14,777 bases of DNA from JBBSTY01 sp038235385 (GTDB lineage: Bacteria; Actinomycetota; Acidimicrobiia; Acidimicrobiales; Acidimicrobilacustridaceae), in contig JBBSTY010000109.1 of assembly GCA_038235385.1 (NCBI GenBank), forward strand, positions 1 to 14,777. Direction: 5' to 3'. Shown one piece after another: positions 7,173 through 14,777 of this stretch. The notes beneath the pieces are model-generated. The model saw only the letters and a program-made list of their open reading frames with translations, was not told the DNA's origin and ran no database searches. Within the stretch, counting starts at the first letter, position 1. Each line of letters begins with the position of its first letter. The position numbers and the translations under genes were made by a program.

Positions 7173-9092
7173 ATGACGTCGGCTTCGTCTCGTCCATCTC
7201 CAGAACGCGGCGTCGACCCGTCGATCCCCCGCAAGCCGCTCGCGCGCCGGTTCAACTCCCGGTACGCGTTCGCCCTGGGCCTGCTCGTCGCCGTTGCGCT
7301 CATCACCGCGATCGTCACGCTCCAGTCGAACCAACGCATCGATGCGCTGAACCGGCAGGCCGACCGAGCCTCCGAGCAGCCCGTTCGCGTCCAGCGCATC
7401 GCCCGGCTCGGCGAGGAGATCGCGCTCCAGTACCAAACGGCGACCGACGAGCTGCTCGACCAACAACGGAGCGAGCTCGAGCTCGAGGCCAACACGTTGG
7501 TCCGCACCATGGACGGGCTGCTCGATGGGGACGCCGACCTCGATCTCCCGCCGCCGACGTTGACGTCCCAGCTCCAGGCCCTGTACCTGGGTGAGCCGGA
7601 CCGGGTGGCCGACACCATCCGCACGTACTCGGCGACGGCGTTGCAGATCGCCCGGCTGCGGCGAGAATCGCCCGATGACCGCGCCACCGAGAGCCAGGCC
7701 GGTCTGCTCGACATCCGCGCCACCTCGATCGATCTGGTCCCCGACCTCCAGCGAGCGGTGCGGATCTACAACGAGGAGATCACCGCCGAGGTCGGCCGCC
7801 AGCGAACGGCCACCATCGTGCTCCTGGGCGCGACCCTGCTCACCGCCGCGATCTCCGTGGCGGCCATCTTCCGGCCGCTCGGACGGAGCATCCACCTCGA
7901 GACCTCCCAGCTGGAGGACGCGGAGCGCCGCCAACGCGAGAGCAACGAGTTCCAGACGTTTCGCAACAACCTCGCCGCTGCGCTCGACACCACGACCGAC
8001 AAGTCCGAGGTCCTGGCCGCGGTCGGACGCGCGTTCATGGACGTGATCCCCGAACACCGCGCCGAGCTCCTGCTCACCGACGAGAGCCAGGCGCACCTCC
8101 GGCGCACCCAGGTGAGCCCCGGTCGCGGTGCCGCCGGCTGCCCGGTCGACAACCCCGACCAGTGCGCAGCGCTGCGACGGGGTCAGACCATGCGCTACGA
8201 CAGCAGCCGGACGCTCAACGTGTGCCCGAAGCTGCCCGAGCACGAGGACGTCCCGTGCTCGGCGGTGTGCGTCCCGGTCATGTTCAACGGACGCTCATCG
8301 GGGGTCATCCACGTCGTCGCCCCGGAGGGCGAGCTCCCCGACGAGCGCCAGATCGAGCGGCTCCAGGTGCTCGCCACCGAGACCGGCAGTCGCCTCGGGA
8401 TCCTCGAGAGCACCGCGCTCCGCGACCGTCAGGCGTCCACCGACGGCCTGACCGGTCTCGTCAACCGCCGCGAGCTCGAACGTCGCGCCGGTGAGCTGTT
8501 GGTGGACCATCGCCGGTTCACGGTCGCCATGGCCGACCTCGATCGCTTCAAGGAGCTGAACGACCGTCATGGTCACGACTCGGGCGACAGCGCGCTGCGA
8601 CTGTTCGCCGCGGTGCTCAAGAGCGACCTGCGCCCCGGCGACATCGCCTCGCGCTACGGCGGTGAGGAGTTCGTCGTCCTGCTCCCCGACACCGACGTCG
8701 CCGAGGCTCAGCTGACCATCGAACGCCTGCAGCGCTCGCTCGCCGACCAGATCCGCAAGACCAACTTCATGCACTTCACCGCCAGCTGGGGAGTCACCGA
8801 CAGCGACAGCGCCCCGACCTTCCGTCACATCGTCGGGGTGGCCGACAACCTCATGTACACCGCCAAGCGCGCCGGCCGGAACCTGATGGTGATCGATCGG
8901 GAGGCGGCGGACCGAGCCGGCATCACCCCCGACGACGACTCGATCGTCGAAGGAGCCGACACGCTGGCCGTCGCCACGACCTTCGACCCGTACCTGAGCG
9001 ACCTCGACCTCGCCAGCGAGCGCCACACCGTCGAGCCGACGATCGTCCCGGGCCATCCTGCGGACGAGACCGAGGAACCCGAGGCGCCCTGA
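7173..9092 (+). CDS. Membrane diguanylate cyclase: 2TM sensor, GAF, GGDEF
   Basis: This 639-aa inner-membrane protein should make cyclic di-GMP from two GTP. Order: TM1 (31-50); an extracytoplasmic helical sensor region of about 160 residues; TM2 (about 212-233); a short coiled linker; a GAF-like domain (about 260-415); and a GGDEF domain (about 425-585) opening with DGLTGLVNRREL. In the GGDEF domain D455 is the likely metal ligand, GGEEF is at 496-500, and the I-site R487xxD490 stands exactly five residues upstream, so product inhibition is expected. The GAF part has five cysteines (C323, C331, C351, C362, C366). An acidic, probably disordered tail ends the protein. The ATG at 7173 is chosen for the AGGA upstream and because longer readings run into the acs start. 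Its neighbour acs is divergent. Confidence 0.93.
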   Translation: MTSASSRPSPERGVDPSIPRKPLARRFNSRYAFALGLLVAVALITAIVTLQSNQRIDALNRQADRASEQPVRVQRIARLGEEIALQYQTATDELLDQQRSELELEANTLVRTMDGLLDGDADLDLPPPTLTSQLQALYLGEPDRVADTIRTYSATALQIARLRRESPDDRATESQAGLLDIRATSIDLVPDLQRAVRIYNEEITAEVGRQRTATIVLLGATLLTAAISVAAIFRPLGRSIHLETSQLEDAERRQRESNEFQTFRNNLAAALDTTTDKSEVLAAVGRAFMDVIPEHRAELLLTDESQAHLRRTQVSPGRGAAGCPVDNPDQCAALRRGQTMRYDSSRTLNVCPKLPEHEDVPCSAVCVPVMFNGRSSGVIHVVAPEGELPDERQIERLQVLATETGSRLGILESTALRDRQASTDGLTGLVNRRELERRAGELLVDHRRFTVAMADLDRFKELNDRHGHDSGDSALRLFAAVLKSDLRPGDIASRYGGEEFVVLLPDTDVAEAQLTIERLQRSLADQIRKTNFMHFTASWGVTDSDSAPTFRHIVGVADNLMYTAKRAGRNLMVIDREAADRAGITPDDDSIVEGADTLAVATTFDPYLSDLDLASERHTVEPTIVPGHPADETEEPEAP

Positions 9093-9128
9093 GCGATCGC
9101 TCGGTGCGGCCCTCGGGCGGTCAGGGCC
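9091..9128. terminator. Hairpins between converging genes, weak bidirectional terminator
   Basis: A perfect 12-bp palindrome GAGCGATCGCTC (9091-9102) overlaps the cyclase stop codon. A second stem, GGCCCT (9108-9113) with AGGGCC (9123-9128) around a 9-nt loop, overlaps the stop of the methyltransferase gene. The two genes converge with only 28 nt between them, so any termination signal must lie here. Neither stem is followed by a T-run. Confidence 0.35.
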
Positions 9129-10317
9129 GGGTCCACTCCACCACGCGGAACGAGCCGAGACCGTCGGGATCGAGCAGCGCCTCCGCCTCTCGGACGCGGC
9201 TGCGCGCCCGAACCGCCTCCAGGTCGCCGATGTGGGCGCGCTCGCGCCAGACGCGCCGGCCCTGCTCCACCAGGTCATCGATGCCGTGCCGGGTGAGGAA
9301 CGCCGCCTGGCTGTCGTTGCGCTCGAACGGTGCCACGAGCGCGAGCTGATCGGTCGCCACCTCGCAGGTGATGTCCTGGCTCCCGATGGCGACCAGCGGA
9401 TCCGCACCACGCTCGTGGCCGCGATAGGTGCGCAGCCAGTCCGACATCGGCCGACGAGCGAGCGATGCGGTGTCGTCGCCGTAGTCGAACACGACGAGTC
9501 GACCGCCGCGCAGGGTGTCGAGTGCCTGGCGGACCCAGCCCGTCGCCGAGCCGGCGAGCGGGATCCGAGCGCCCGCTGGGGCGTCCGGAACGAGGCGCTG
9601 CGCCGTGGCCGACTGGGACGGTGATGCGGGTACCAGGAGCTCCACCAACTCGGTCTGGTCGGCGCCGAGGGCCACGCAGACCTCGGTCCAACGTCGGTCG
9701 GTGGCGTCGTCGGTGGCCTCCAGCAGCGCCACGGGCAGGTTGTCGAGCAGTTCGTTGGCGAGCACGACGTCGGCACCGCCCGGCGCCGGCAACGAGCTCG
9801 CCGAGACCACCCGAGGTCCCGAGCCGGCACCGGGAGACCGGAGGGACCCCTCGACCTCGTCGCGGTCGGGTTCGGGGGGCAACGCCAGCTGCGGCGGGAC
9901 CAGGCTGAGGTGCTCGCCGTGTCGTGCCCGGAGGTGATCGGATCGCTCGACCAGCACGTAGGTGAGGGCCGAGGCGCACGATGGCGCCGCCGCCAGCACC
10001 GTGCGGGCCAGCATCCCCGACCCGGCGGCCGCCTCGACCACGACGAAGGGGTCGGGTCGGCCGGCGTCGTCCCACCATGCATCGAGGGCGTTGGCGATGA
10101 CCGCCCCGAACAGGGGACCCACCTCGGGACTGGTGAGGAAGTCGCCCTGTCGACCCGCCGCGCCGCCGGACGCGTAGAAGCCGTGCATCGGATCGTAGAG
10201 GGCGACCTCCATGAGCTCGGCGAAGCCGATGGGGCCACGCCGTCGGATGCGCGCGGCGACCTCCTCGTCGAGCGGAGTCGGCTCGAGGTGCTGGCGCACC
10301 CTGCGGCGATCGCTCAT
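9121..10317 (-). CDS. MidA/NDUFAF7-type SAM-dependent methyltransferase
   Basis: This 398-aa protein belongs to the COG1565/DUF185 family. Visible marks are the family opening GPIGFAELMEVALYDPMHGFYA (28-49), GDFLTSPEVGPLFGAVIANAL (58-78), the SAM-binding loop VVEAAAGSGML (93-103, in place of the more usual E.GPG.G.L) and ANELLDNLPV (187-196), equivalent to the family's NE.xDALP. Mitochondrial NDUFAF7 dimethylates an arginine of the 49-kDa complex I subunit (NuoD homologue) during assembly. Here the gene lies 22 nt behind nuoN on the same strand with no ribosome site of its own visible, so it is probably the last gene of the nuo operon and coupled to nuoN. The complex I role is inferred from family and position; the altered SAM loop leaves some doubt about activity. 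Confidence 0.9.
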   Translation of the reverse strand: MSDRRRVRQHLEPTPLDEEVAARIRRRGPIGFAELMEVALYDPMHGFYASGGAAGRQGDFLTSPEVGPLFGAVIANALDAWWDDAGRPDPFVVVEAAAGSGMLARTVLAAAPSCASALTYVLVERSDHLRARHGEHLSLVPPQLALPPEPDRDEVEGSLRSPGAGSGPRVVSASSLPAPGGADVVLANELLDNLPVALLEATDDATDRRWTEVCVALGADQTELVELLVPASPSQSATAQRLVPDAPAGARIPLAGSATGWVRQALDTLRGGRLVVFDYGDDTASLARRPMSDWLRTYRGHERGADPLVAIGSQDITCEVATDQLALVAPFERNDSQAAFLTRHGIDDLVEQGRRVWRERAHIGDLEAVRARSRVREAEALLDPDGLGSFRVVEWTRP

Positions 10318-10339
10318 CGGCGAGGGGACGGGCGACGGG

Positions 10340-11866
10340 TCAGGGGGCCGCGGTGTCGGCGGGGCACTCGACCGGATCGGCGATCAGGCAGGTCGAGCTG
10401 CTGAAGCGGGTGACCATGCTGGGATAGACCCCGATGGCGACGGTGGCGACCGCGGTGACGATGAGCACGGTGACCTGGGAGACGGGCACCTTCACGGGTG
10501 TGAGATCGCCGTCGAGGACGGGCTCCATCCACATGGCCTTGGCCACCCGGGCGTAGTAGAAGAGCGCGATCACCGAGTTGACCCCGACGATGACCGCGAG
10601 CGAGTAGCCCCACGGCGACTCGGACGAGACGAGCACCTGGAAGATCGCGAACTTCGCGAACCATCCGCCGAGCGGCGGGATCCCCGCGAGGGAGAACAAG
10701 AAGATCGTCATGGCGAAGGTGAGGCCGGGAGCGAACTCCCGCATGCCCGAGAACGCCGAGAGCTCGGCCGATCCCGTCTTGCGGGCCAGAGCGATGACCA
10801 CCGCGAAGGCTCCGACGTTCATGACCATGTAGACGAGCAGGTAGGCGACGATCGACGACAACGCCATGCTGGTGACGCTGTCGTAGCCGTAGACCGCGAA
10901 CGGGGCGAGCATGTACCCGGCTTGCGCCACACCCGAGTAGGCGAGCATGCGCACGACGTTGGTCTGGCGCAGGGCGATCAGGTTGCCCACGAACATGGTG
11001 ACGACGGCCAGGGCCCACATCATGGGCTGGAAGACGTCGGCCCGGGTCCGGAACCCGACGAAGACGAGGGTCATCAGGGCGACGAACCCGGCGGTCTTGG
11101 ACGCCACGGCCAGGAACGTCGTGACCGGGGTGGGCGCCCCCTCGTAGGTGTCCGGCGCCCAGGAGTGGAACGGCACGGCCGAGACCTTGAAGGCGAACCC
11201 GACGAGGACGAACACGATCGACAGCGTGATGATCGGGGTGGATGTCTCGGGTCTGCCGACCGCTTCGGCGATCTCGGTGAGGAGCGTGGAACCGGTGATC
11301 CCGTAGATCATCGACATCCCGTACAACATGACGGCCGAGGCGAACACGCCCATCAGGTAGTACTTGATGCCGGCCTCGTTCCCCTTCAGGGCGCTCTTCT
11401 TCCACGCAGCCAGCATGTAGGCCGGGATCGAGAGGAGCTCGAGGGCGATGAACATGGTGATGAGGTCACGGGCCGACGCCATGATCATCATGCCCAGGAG
11501 CGCAGCGATGAGGAGTTGGTAGTACTCGCCTTCCCAGTAGTCACCCTCGCCGATGTAGTTCATCGACAGGAGCACGACCAGGTAGGTGGTGACCACGAAG
11601 AGCGCCTTGAGCACCAACGAGAAGTTGTCGACCATGTAGGCGCCGCCGAACATCGACACCTCGTGCTCGGTGGTGGCCAGCGTGATGATGGGGATGAGCG
11701 CGGCGAGCAGCCCGAGGCTGGCGATCGACGGCGCCCACGCGCTGCCCTCGTCGGTGACGAGGTCGACGATCAGGACCAGCACCAGGACACCGACGACGAC
11801 GATCTCCGGCGCGAACGCGTGGAAGTCGATCGATGGTGCGGTGAAGGCGAGCAGCGACGCGATCAA
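10340..11866 (-). CDS. nuoN: NADH-quinone oxidoreductase subunit N
   Basis: NuoN is one of the three antiporter-like membrane subunits that translocate protons in complex I. The 508-aa protein is almost entirely hydrophobic helices. It carries the conserved acidic residue in MFIALELLSIPAYML (E143) and the central lysine in FAFKVSAVPFHSWAPDTYEGAPTPV (K227), both in the expected helices, plus VRMLAYSGVAQAGYMLAP and FLFSLAGIPPLGGWFAKF. Its length is normal. The start is TTG at 11866, 4 nt after the nuoM stop. GGGAG (11879-11875), lying within the last codons of nuoM, gives a ribosome site at 8-nt spacing, so the two genes are translationally coupled. It follows nuoL and nuoM in the usual order and is followed by the methyltransferase gene. 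Confidence 0.97.
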   Translation of the reverse strand: MIASLLAFTAPSIDFHAFAPEIVVVGVLVLVLIVDLVTDEGSAWAPSIASLGLLAALIPIITLATTEHEVSMFGGAYMVDNFSLVLKALFVVTTYLVVLLSMNYIGEGDYWEGEYYQLLIAALLGMMIMASARDLITMFIALELLSIPAYMLAAWKKSALKGNEAGIKYYLMGVFASAVMLYGMSMIYGITGSTLLTEIAEAVGRPETSTPIITLSIVFVLVGFAFKVSAVPFHSWAPDTYEGAPTPVTTFLAVASKTAGFVALMTLVFVGFRTRADVFQPMMWALAVVTMFVGNLIALRQTNVVRMLAYSGVAQAGYMLAPFAVYGYDSVTSMALSSIVAYLLVYMVMNVGAFAVVIALARKTGSAELSAFSGMREFAPGLTFAMTIFLFSLAGIPPLGGWFAKFAIFQVLVSSESPWGYSLAVIVGVNSVIALFYYARVAKAMWMEPVLDGDLTPVKVPVSQVTVLIVTAVATVAIGVYPSMVTRFSSSTCLIADPVECPADTAAP

Positions 11867-11870
11867 CGGA

Positions 11871-13514
11871 TCAGCTCCCGCCCAGGAGGGTGATGGCGTG
11901 CATCTCCTGGATCGACCGGGTGACGGCGGGGTCGATGACGTTGAACATCAGCCCGGGAGCTACACCGAACACGACGATGAGCACGAGGAACGGCGTCCAG
12001 GCCAACCACTCGGTAGGTGAGACGTCGGTGATGTGCGGGTCGTCGGCGAACTCCGCGGTGGGCGTGCCGAACGCGGTGCGTTGGAACAACCAGAGCAGGT
12101 AGCCGGCGGCGAAGACGGTACCGATCGCGGCAATCACCATCAGCGTGCGGAACAGGGTGATGTTGAGGCCGAAGCTGATGTCGACGCCGGCGATGGTCAT
12201 CTGTCCGGCGTCGTACGCCGAGAGGATGGCCGGGAACTCACCCCAGAAGCCGGCGAGACCGGGAAGGCCGAGCGAGGCCATGACGCAGAAGCCGAAGATC
12301 CAGCCCAACCTCGGCGCCTGCACCAGCATGCCGCTGATGCGCTTTATCTCGAGGGTGTGGTACCGCTCCTTGGCGGAGCCCATGACGAAGAAGAGCATCC
12401 CCGTGATGAGGCCGTGGGCGACCATCCCGAAGATGGCGGCGTTCAGGCCGAAGTCGGTCATCGATGCGATGGCCAGCATCACGAAGCCCATGTGCGCGAC
12501 CGACGAGAACGCGATCAGCCGCTTCATGTCGGTCTGGGCCAGGCAACAGAGCGCGCCGTAGATGATGCCGATCACCGCCAGCACCCCGATCACCGGCGCC
12601 CACTTGGCCGCGGCCGTGGGGAGGATCGGCAGCGCGATGCGGACGAAGCCGTACGTCCCGAGCTTCAGCAGCACGGCCGCCAGGATGACCGACCCGACGG
12701 TGGGCGCCTGGGTGTGGGCATCGGGCAGCCACGTGTGGAACGGGAACATCGGGACCTTGATGCCGAACCCGACGAACATGCCGCCGAAGATCCAGATGGC
12801 GGTGCCCAGCGTGATGGAACTGGCGGCGATGGGCAGCAGCTTCATGTCGAAGGTGTGCATCATCGAGCCGTCGGGCATCGTGACCATGTCGGAGAGGAAG
12901 TACAGCGCCAGGAAGGCGATGATCATCAGCGCCGAGCCGAACAGCGTGTACAGGAAGAACTTGATCGCCGCGTACTGCCGCTGCTCGCCGCCCCAGACGC
13001 CGATGAGGAAGTACATCGGGAGCAGCACGACCTCGAAGAACACGAAGAACAGGATCAGGTCGAGCGCCACGAACGAGCCGACCATGCCGGTCTCGAGGAT
13101 CAGGATCAGGATCAGGAACGCCTTGGGATCCTTCGGTTCCGGGAAGTGGTTCCAGCTGTAGATGATGCAGAGCGGCACGACGAACAGCGTGAGGAGCAGC
13201 AACGGCAGCGAGATGCCGTCGAGACCCAGGATGTAGCGGCTGTTGATCGATTCGATCCACGGCAGGTTGACGCCGAACTGCAGGTCGGCGGACCGGTCGT
13301 AGTCGAACTGCTGGAGGAGGTACACCCCGATGCCGAGGGTCACCAGGCTGGTGGCCAGGGCCACGACCTTGTGGGCGGTCTCGGACCCCTTGGGGATCAG
13401 CATCATGATCAGCGCACCGACGACCGGCACGAAGATCAGGTACGTCAGGGGGGTTCCGAAGAAGCTCCCGACGTCCTGCACCTGCAGCAGATCGGTGGTC
13501 AGTTGTGGATCCAT
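11871..13514 (-). CDS. nuoM: NADH-quinone oxidoreductase subunit M
   Basis: NuoM is the second antiporter-like proton-pumping subunit of complex I. The 547-aa protein contains LILFFVFFEVVLLPMYFLIGVWGG with the essential glutamate (E161), FGIKVPMFPFHTWLPDAHTQAPT with the central lysine (K253), VILAAVLLKLGTYGFVRI, and DMKRLIAFSSVAHMGFVMLA. These define the NuoM/MrpD-like fold. ATG 13514 (MDPQLTTDLL) is chosen. It lies 17 nt after the nuoL stop with a purine-rich GGGAA about 8 nt upstream. The open frame runs on to 13895, but that part overlaps the nuoL end and is Arg/Gly-rich junk. The protein is a little longer than E. coli NuoM, as is common in actinobacteria. Confidence 0.97.
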   Translation of the reverse strand: MDPQLTTDLLQVQDVGSFFGTPLTYLIFVPVVGALIMMLIPKGSETAHKVVALATSLVTLGIGVYLLQQFDYDRSADLQFGVNLPWIESINSRYILGLDGISLPLLLLTLFVVPLCIIYSWNHFPEPKDPKAFLILILILETGMVGSFVALDLILFFVFFEVVLLPMYFLIGVWGGEQRQYAAIKFFLYTLFGSALMIIAFLALYFLSDMVTMPDGSMMHTFDMKLLPIAASSITLGTAIWIFGGMFVGFGIKVPMFPFHTWLPDAHTQAPTVGSVILAAVLLKLGTYGFVRIALPILPTAAAKWAPVIGVLAVIGIIYGALCCLAQTDMKRLIAFSSVAHMGFVMLAIASMTDFGLNAAIFGMVAHGLITGMLFFVMGSAKERYHTLEIKRISGMLVQAPRLGWIFGFCVMASLGLPGLAGFWGEFPAILSAYDAGQMTIAGVDISFGLNITLFRTLMVIAAIGTVFAAGYLLWLFQRTAFGTPTAEFADDPHITDVSPTEWLAWTPFLVLIVVFGVAPGLMFNVIDPAVTRSIQEMHAITLLGGS

Positions 13515-13531
13515 GGGTGGGTTCCCGGCTC

Positions 13532-14777
13532 CTAGACGTTCGACGAGAGTTGGATGGTGATGAGCAGGACGATCACGAAGGCGATGGCGCCTCCGAAGAG
13601 CAGCGACGCGTACTGCTGCACCTTGCCTGTTTGCGAGCGACTCAGGAACTGGCCCGACGACTCCGATGCCGCACCCGAACCGTCGACGATGTTGTCGACG
13701 ATGCCCTGGTCGATGAAGCGGTACACGAGCCCGCCGACGCGTCGGGTTCCGACCCCGACGCCGACGACGACCTTGTCGATGACGTTCATGTTGATCCAGT
13801 ACATGGCTGCCGCCGCCTGACCCCGCAGCCACAGGCCGAGGCCGTCGTAGATCCGGTCGAGGTAGAACTTGTTCTCGAGCAGCACGTAGCCCCAACGAGC
13901 GGGCGCGACCCGCTCGGTGAGCCCGGCGAGGGGCCGGTTCCTGGCGAAGTACAGGTAGCCGATGAAGCCGCCACCGACCGCGAGCACGGTCGAGAGCGCG
14001 GCGATCCAGATGTTGAACGACGCCACCTGGACCGGCGGGAAGAGGAACGACGGCTGGACGTAGTGCTCGAAGCGGTGAGCCACCGCGTCGGGTCCGGCCG
14101 GGAAGTTGAGGAAGCCCACGACCACCGACATGGCTGCCAGCACCATCAAGGGGACGGTGATGAGCTTGGGTGACTCGTGGGGGTGGGCGTGGCCGCGGTA
14201 CTCACCACGGAAGGTGAGGAAGTAGGCCCGGCCCATGTAGGCCGCCGTGAGGAACGCGGTGATCAGGCCCATCACGAGCATGAGGGTGTACGGGCTGCCC
14301 TGCCCCTCGTAGGAGCCGACCAGGATCTCGTCCTTGGAGAAGAACCCGGCGAAGGGCACGACGCCTGCCAGGGCGAGGCTGGCGAGGATGAAGCACGCGT
14401 TGGTGATCTTCATCTTCTTGGAGAGCCCACCCATCTCGCGCATGTCGAAGGTGTGGTGGCAGGCGTGGCTCACCGAGCCGGCGCACAGGAAGAGGCACGC
14501 CTTGAACATGGCGTGGGTGAAGAGGTGGAACACCCCGGCGGTCCAGGCGCCGACCCCGAGGGCCATGACCATGTAGCCGAGTTGGCTGATGGTGGAGTAG
14601 GCCAGCACCTTCTTGAGGTCCTGCTGCACGAAGGCCAACGACGCGCCGACCAGCGTGGTGATGCCCCCGATGAGCGCGACGTAGTGGATGCCCCGTGAAC
14701 CGATCTCGAGGCCGGTCCAGAACACGGGGTACAGGCGGGCGATCAGGTACACCCCGGCCACGACCATGGTGGCGGCG
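13532..14777 (-). CDS. nuoL: NADH-quinone oxidoreductase subunit L, 5' end cut off
   Basis: About 414 C-terminal residues of NuoL are present; the start and roughly the first third lie beyond the window. NuoL is the distal antiporter-like subunit of complex I. Visible are ATMVVAGVYLIARLYPVF at the cut end, FVQQDLKKVLAYSTISQLGYMVMALG, the histidine-containing helix VFHLFTHAMFKACLFLCAGSVSHACHH, GLSKKMKITNACFILASLALAGVVPFAGFFSKDEIL, and RGEYRGHAHPHESP. The long C-terminal part holds the connecting helix and a last membrane segment (LLFGGAIAFVIVLLITIQL) that distinguishes NuoL from NuoM and NuoN. Stop TAG at 13532-13534, 17 nt before nuoM. The gene continues unbroken into the window edge. Confidence 0.97.
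   Translation of the reverse strand, partial: AATMVVAGVYLIARLYPVFWTGLEIGSRGIHYVALIGGITTLVGASLAFVQQDLKKVLAYSTISQLGYMVMALGVGAWTAGVFHLFTHAMFKACLFLCAGSVSHACHHTFDMREMGGLSKKMKITNACFILASLALAGVVPFAGFFSKDEILVGSYEGQGSPYTLMLVMGLITAFLTAAYMGRAYFLTFRGEYRGHAHPHESPKLITVPLMVLAAMSVVVGFLNFPAGPDAVAHRFEHYVQPSFLFPPVQVASFNIWIAALSTVLAVGGGFIGYLYFARNRPLAGLTERVAPARWGYVLLENKFYLDRIYDGLGLWLRGQAAAAMYWINMNVIDKVVVGVGVGTRRVGGLVYRFIDQGIVDNIVDGSGAASESSGQFLSRSQTGKVQQYASLLFGGAIAFVIVLLITIQLSSNV

Noticed and set aside
10211..11893. 560-aa plus-strand open frame antisense to nuoN
   Set aside because: It is the same kind of charged low-complexity shadow, and the nuoN product on the other strand is unmistakable.
12033..13535. 500-aa plus-strand open frame antisense to nuoM
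   Set aside because: The translation is Arg/Asp/Glu/His-rich low-complexity sequence, as expected opposite hydrophobic membrane-protein codons.
13515..13895. N-terminal extension of nuoM to an earlier start
   Set aside because: The extra 127 residues are Arg/Gly-rich, overlap the nuoL end in another frame and lack membrane character; ATG 13514 gives the family start.

Overview
The window is GC-rich DNA with long open frames on both strands, GTG and TTG starts alongside ATG, and almost no space between genes. This suggests a high-GC actinobacterium. The best-fitting group is Acidimicrobiia-like (Ilumatobacter/Iamia relatives), but this is inference from gene content and protein style, not a database match. 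There is no insertion sequence, phage gene, integrase or CRISPR array, and no gene-free stretch longer than about 300 bases. Most of it looks like ordinary chromosomal core DNA.

Layout. (1) 1-2864, plus strand: the 3' end of a tRNA-Met(CAT); a membrane-anchored ATPase-like protein of the YhaN/SMC type that lacks a recognisable Walker A; a GNAT acetyltransferase; a complete tRNA-Tyr with a long hairpin behind it; and yajQ. (2) 3009-7006, minus strand: a tight three-gene unit read acs, HAD phosphatase, MFS exporter, with gaps of 8 and 12 nt. It converges on yajQ. (3) 7173-9092, plus strand: a two-TM GAF-GGDEF diguanylate cyclase, divergent from acs. The 166-nt shared upstream region carries an 8-bp inverted repeat. 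(4) 9121-14777, minus strand: the distal end of a respiratory complex I operon, read nuoL (cut by the window edge), nuoM, nuoN, followed by a MidA/NDUFAF7-type methyltransferase.

How the genes relate. NuoL, NuoM and NuoN are the three antiporter-like proton-pumping subunits of NADH dehydrogenase I. The gene right behind them belongs to the family whose mitochondrial member methylates a complex I subunit during assembly, so structural genes and a candidate assembly factor share one transcription unit. The GGDEF protein should make cyclic di-GMP, and YajQ belongs to a family with reported cyclic di-GMP binding, so a maker and a possible receptor lie about 4 kb apart. Acs feeds acetate into acetyl-CoA.

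The most unusual item is the first CDS (191-1519). It has ABC/SMC-style N- and C-terminal halves, short helical arms and a membrane hairpin at the apex, and its nucleotide-binding P-loop has been lost. Three promoters share a GGTAG[G/C]GT -10 box. Two of them sit so close to the start codon that leaderless transcription is likely.
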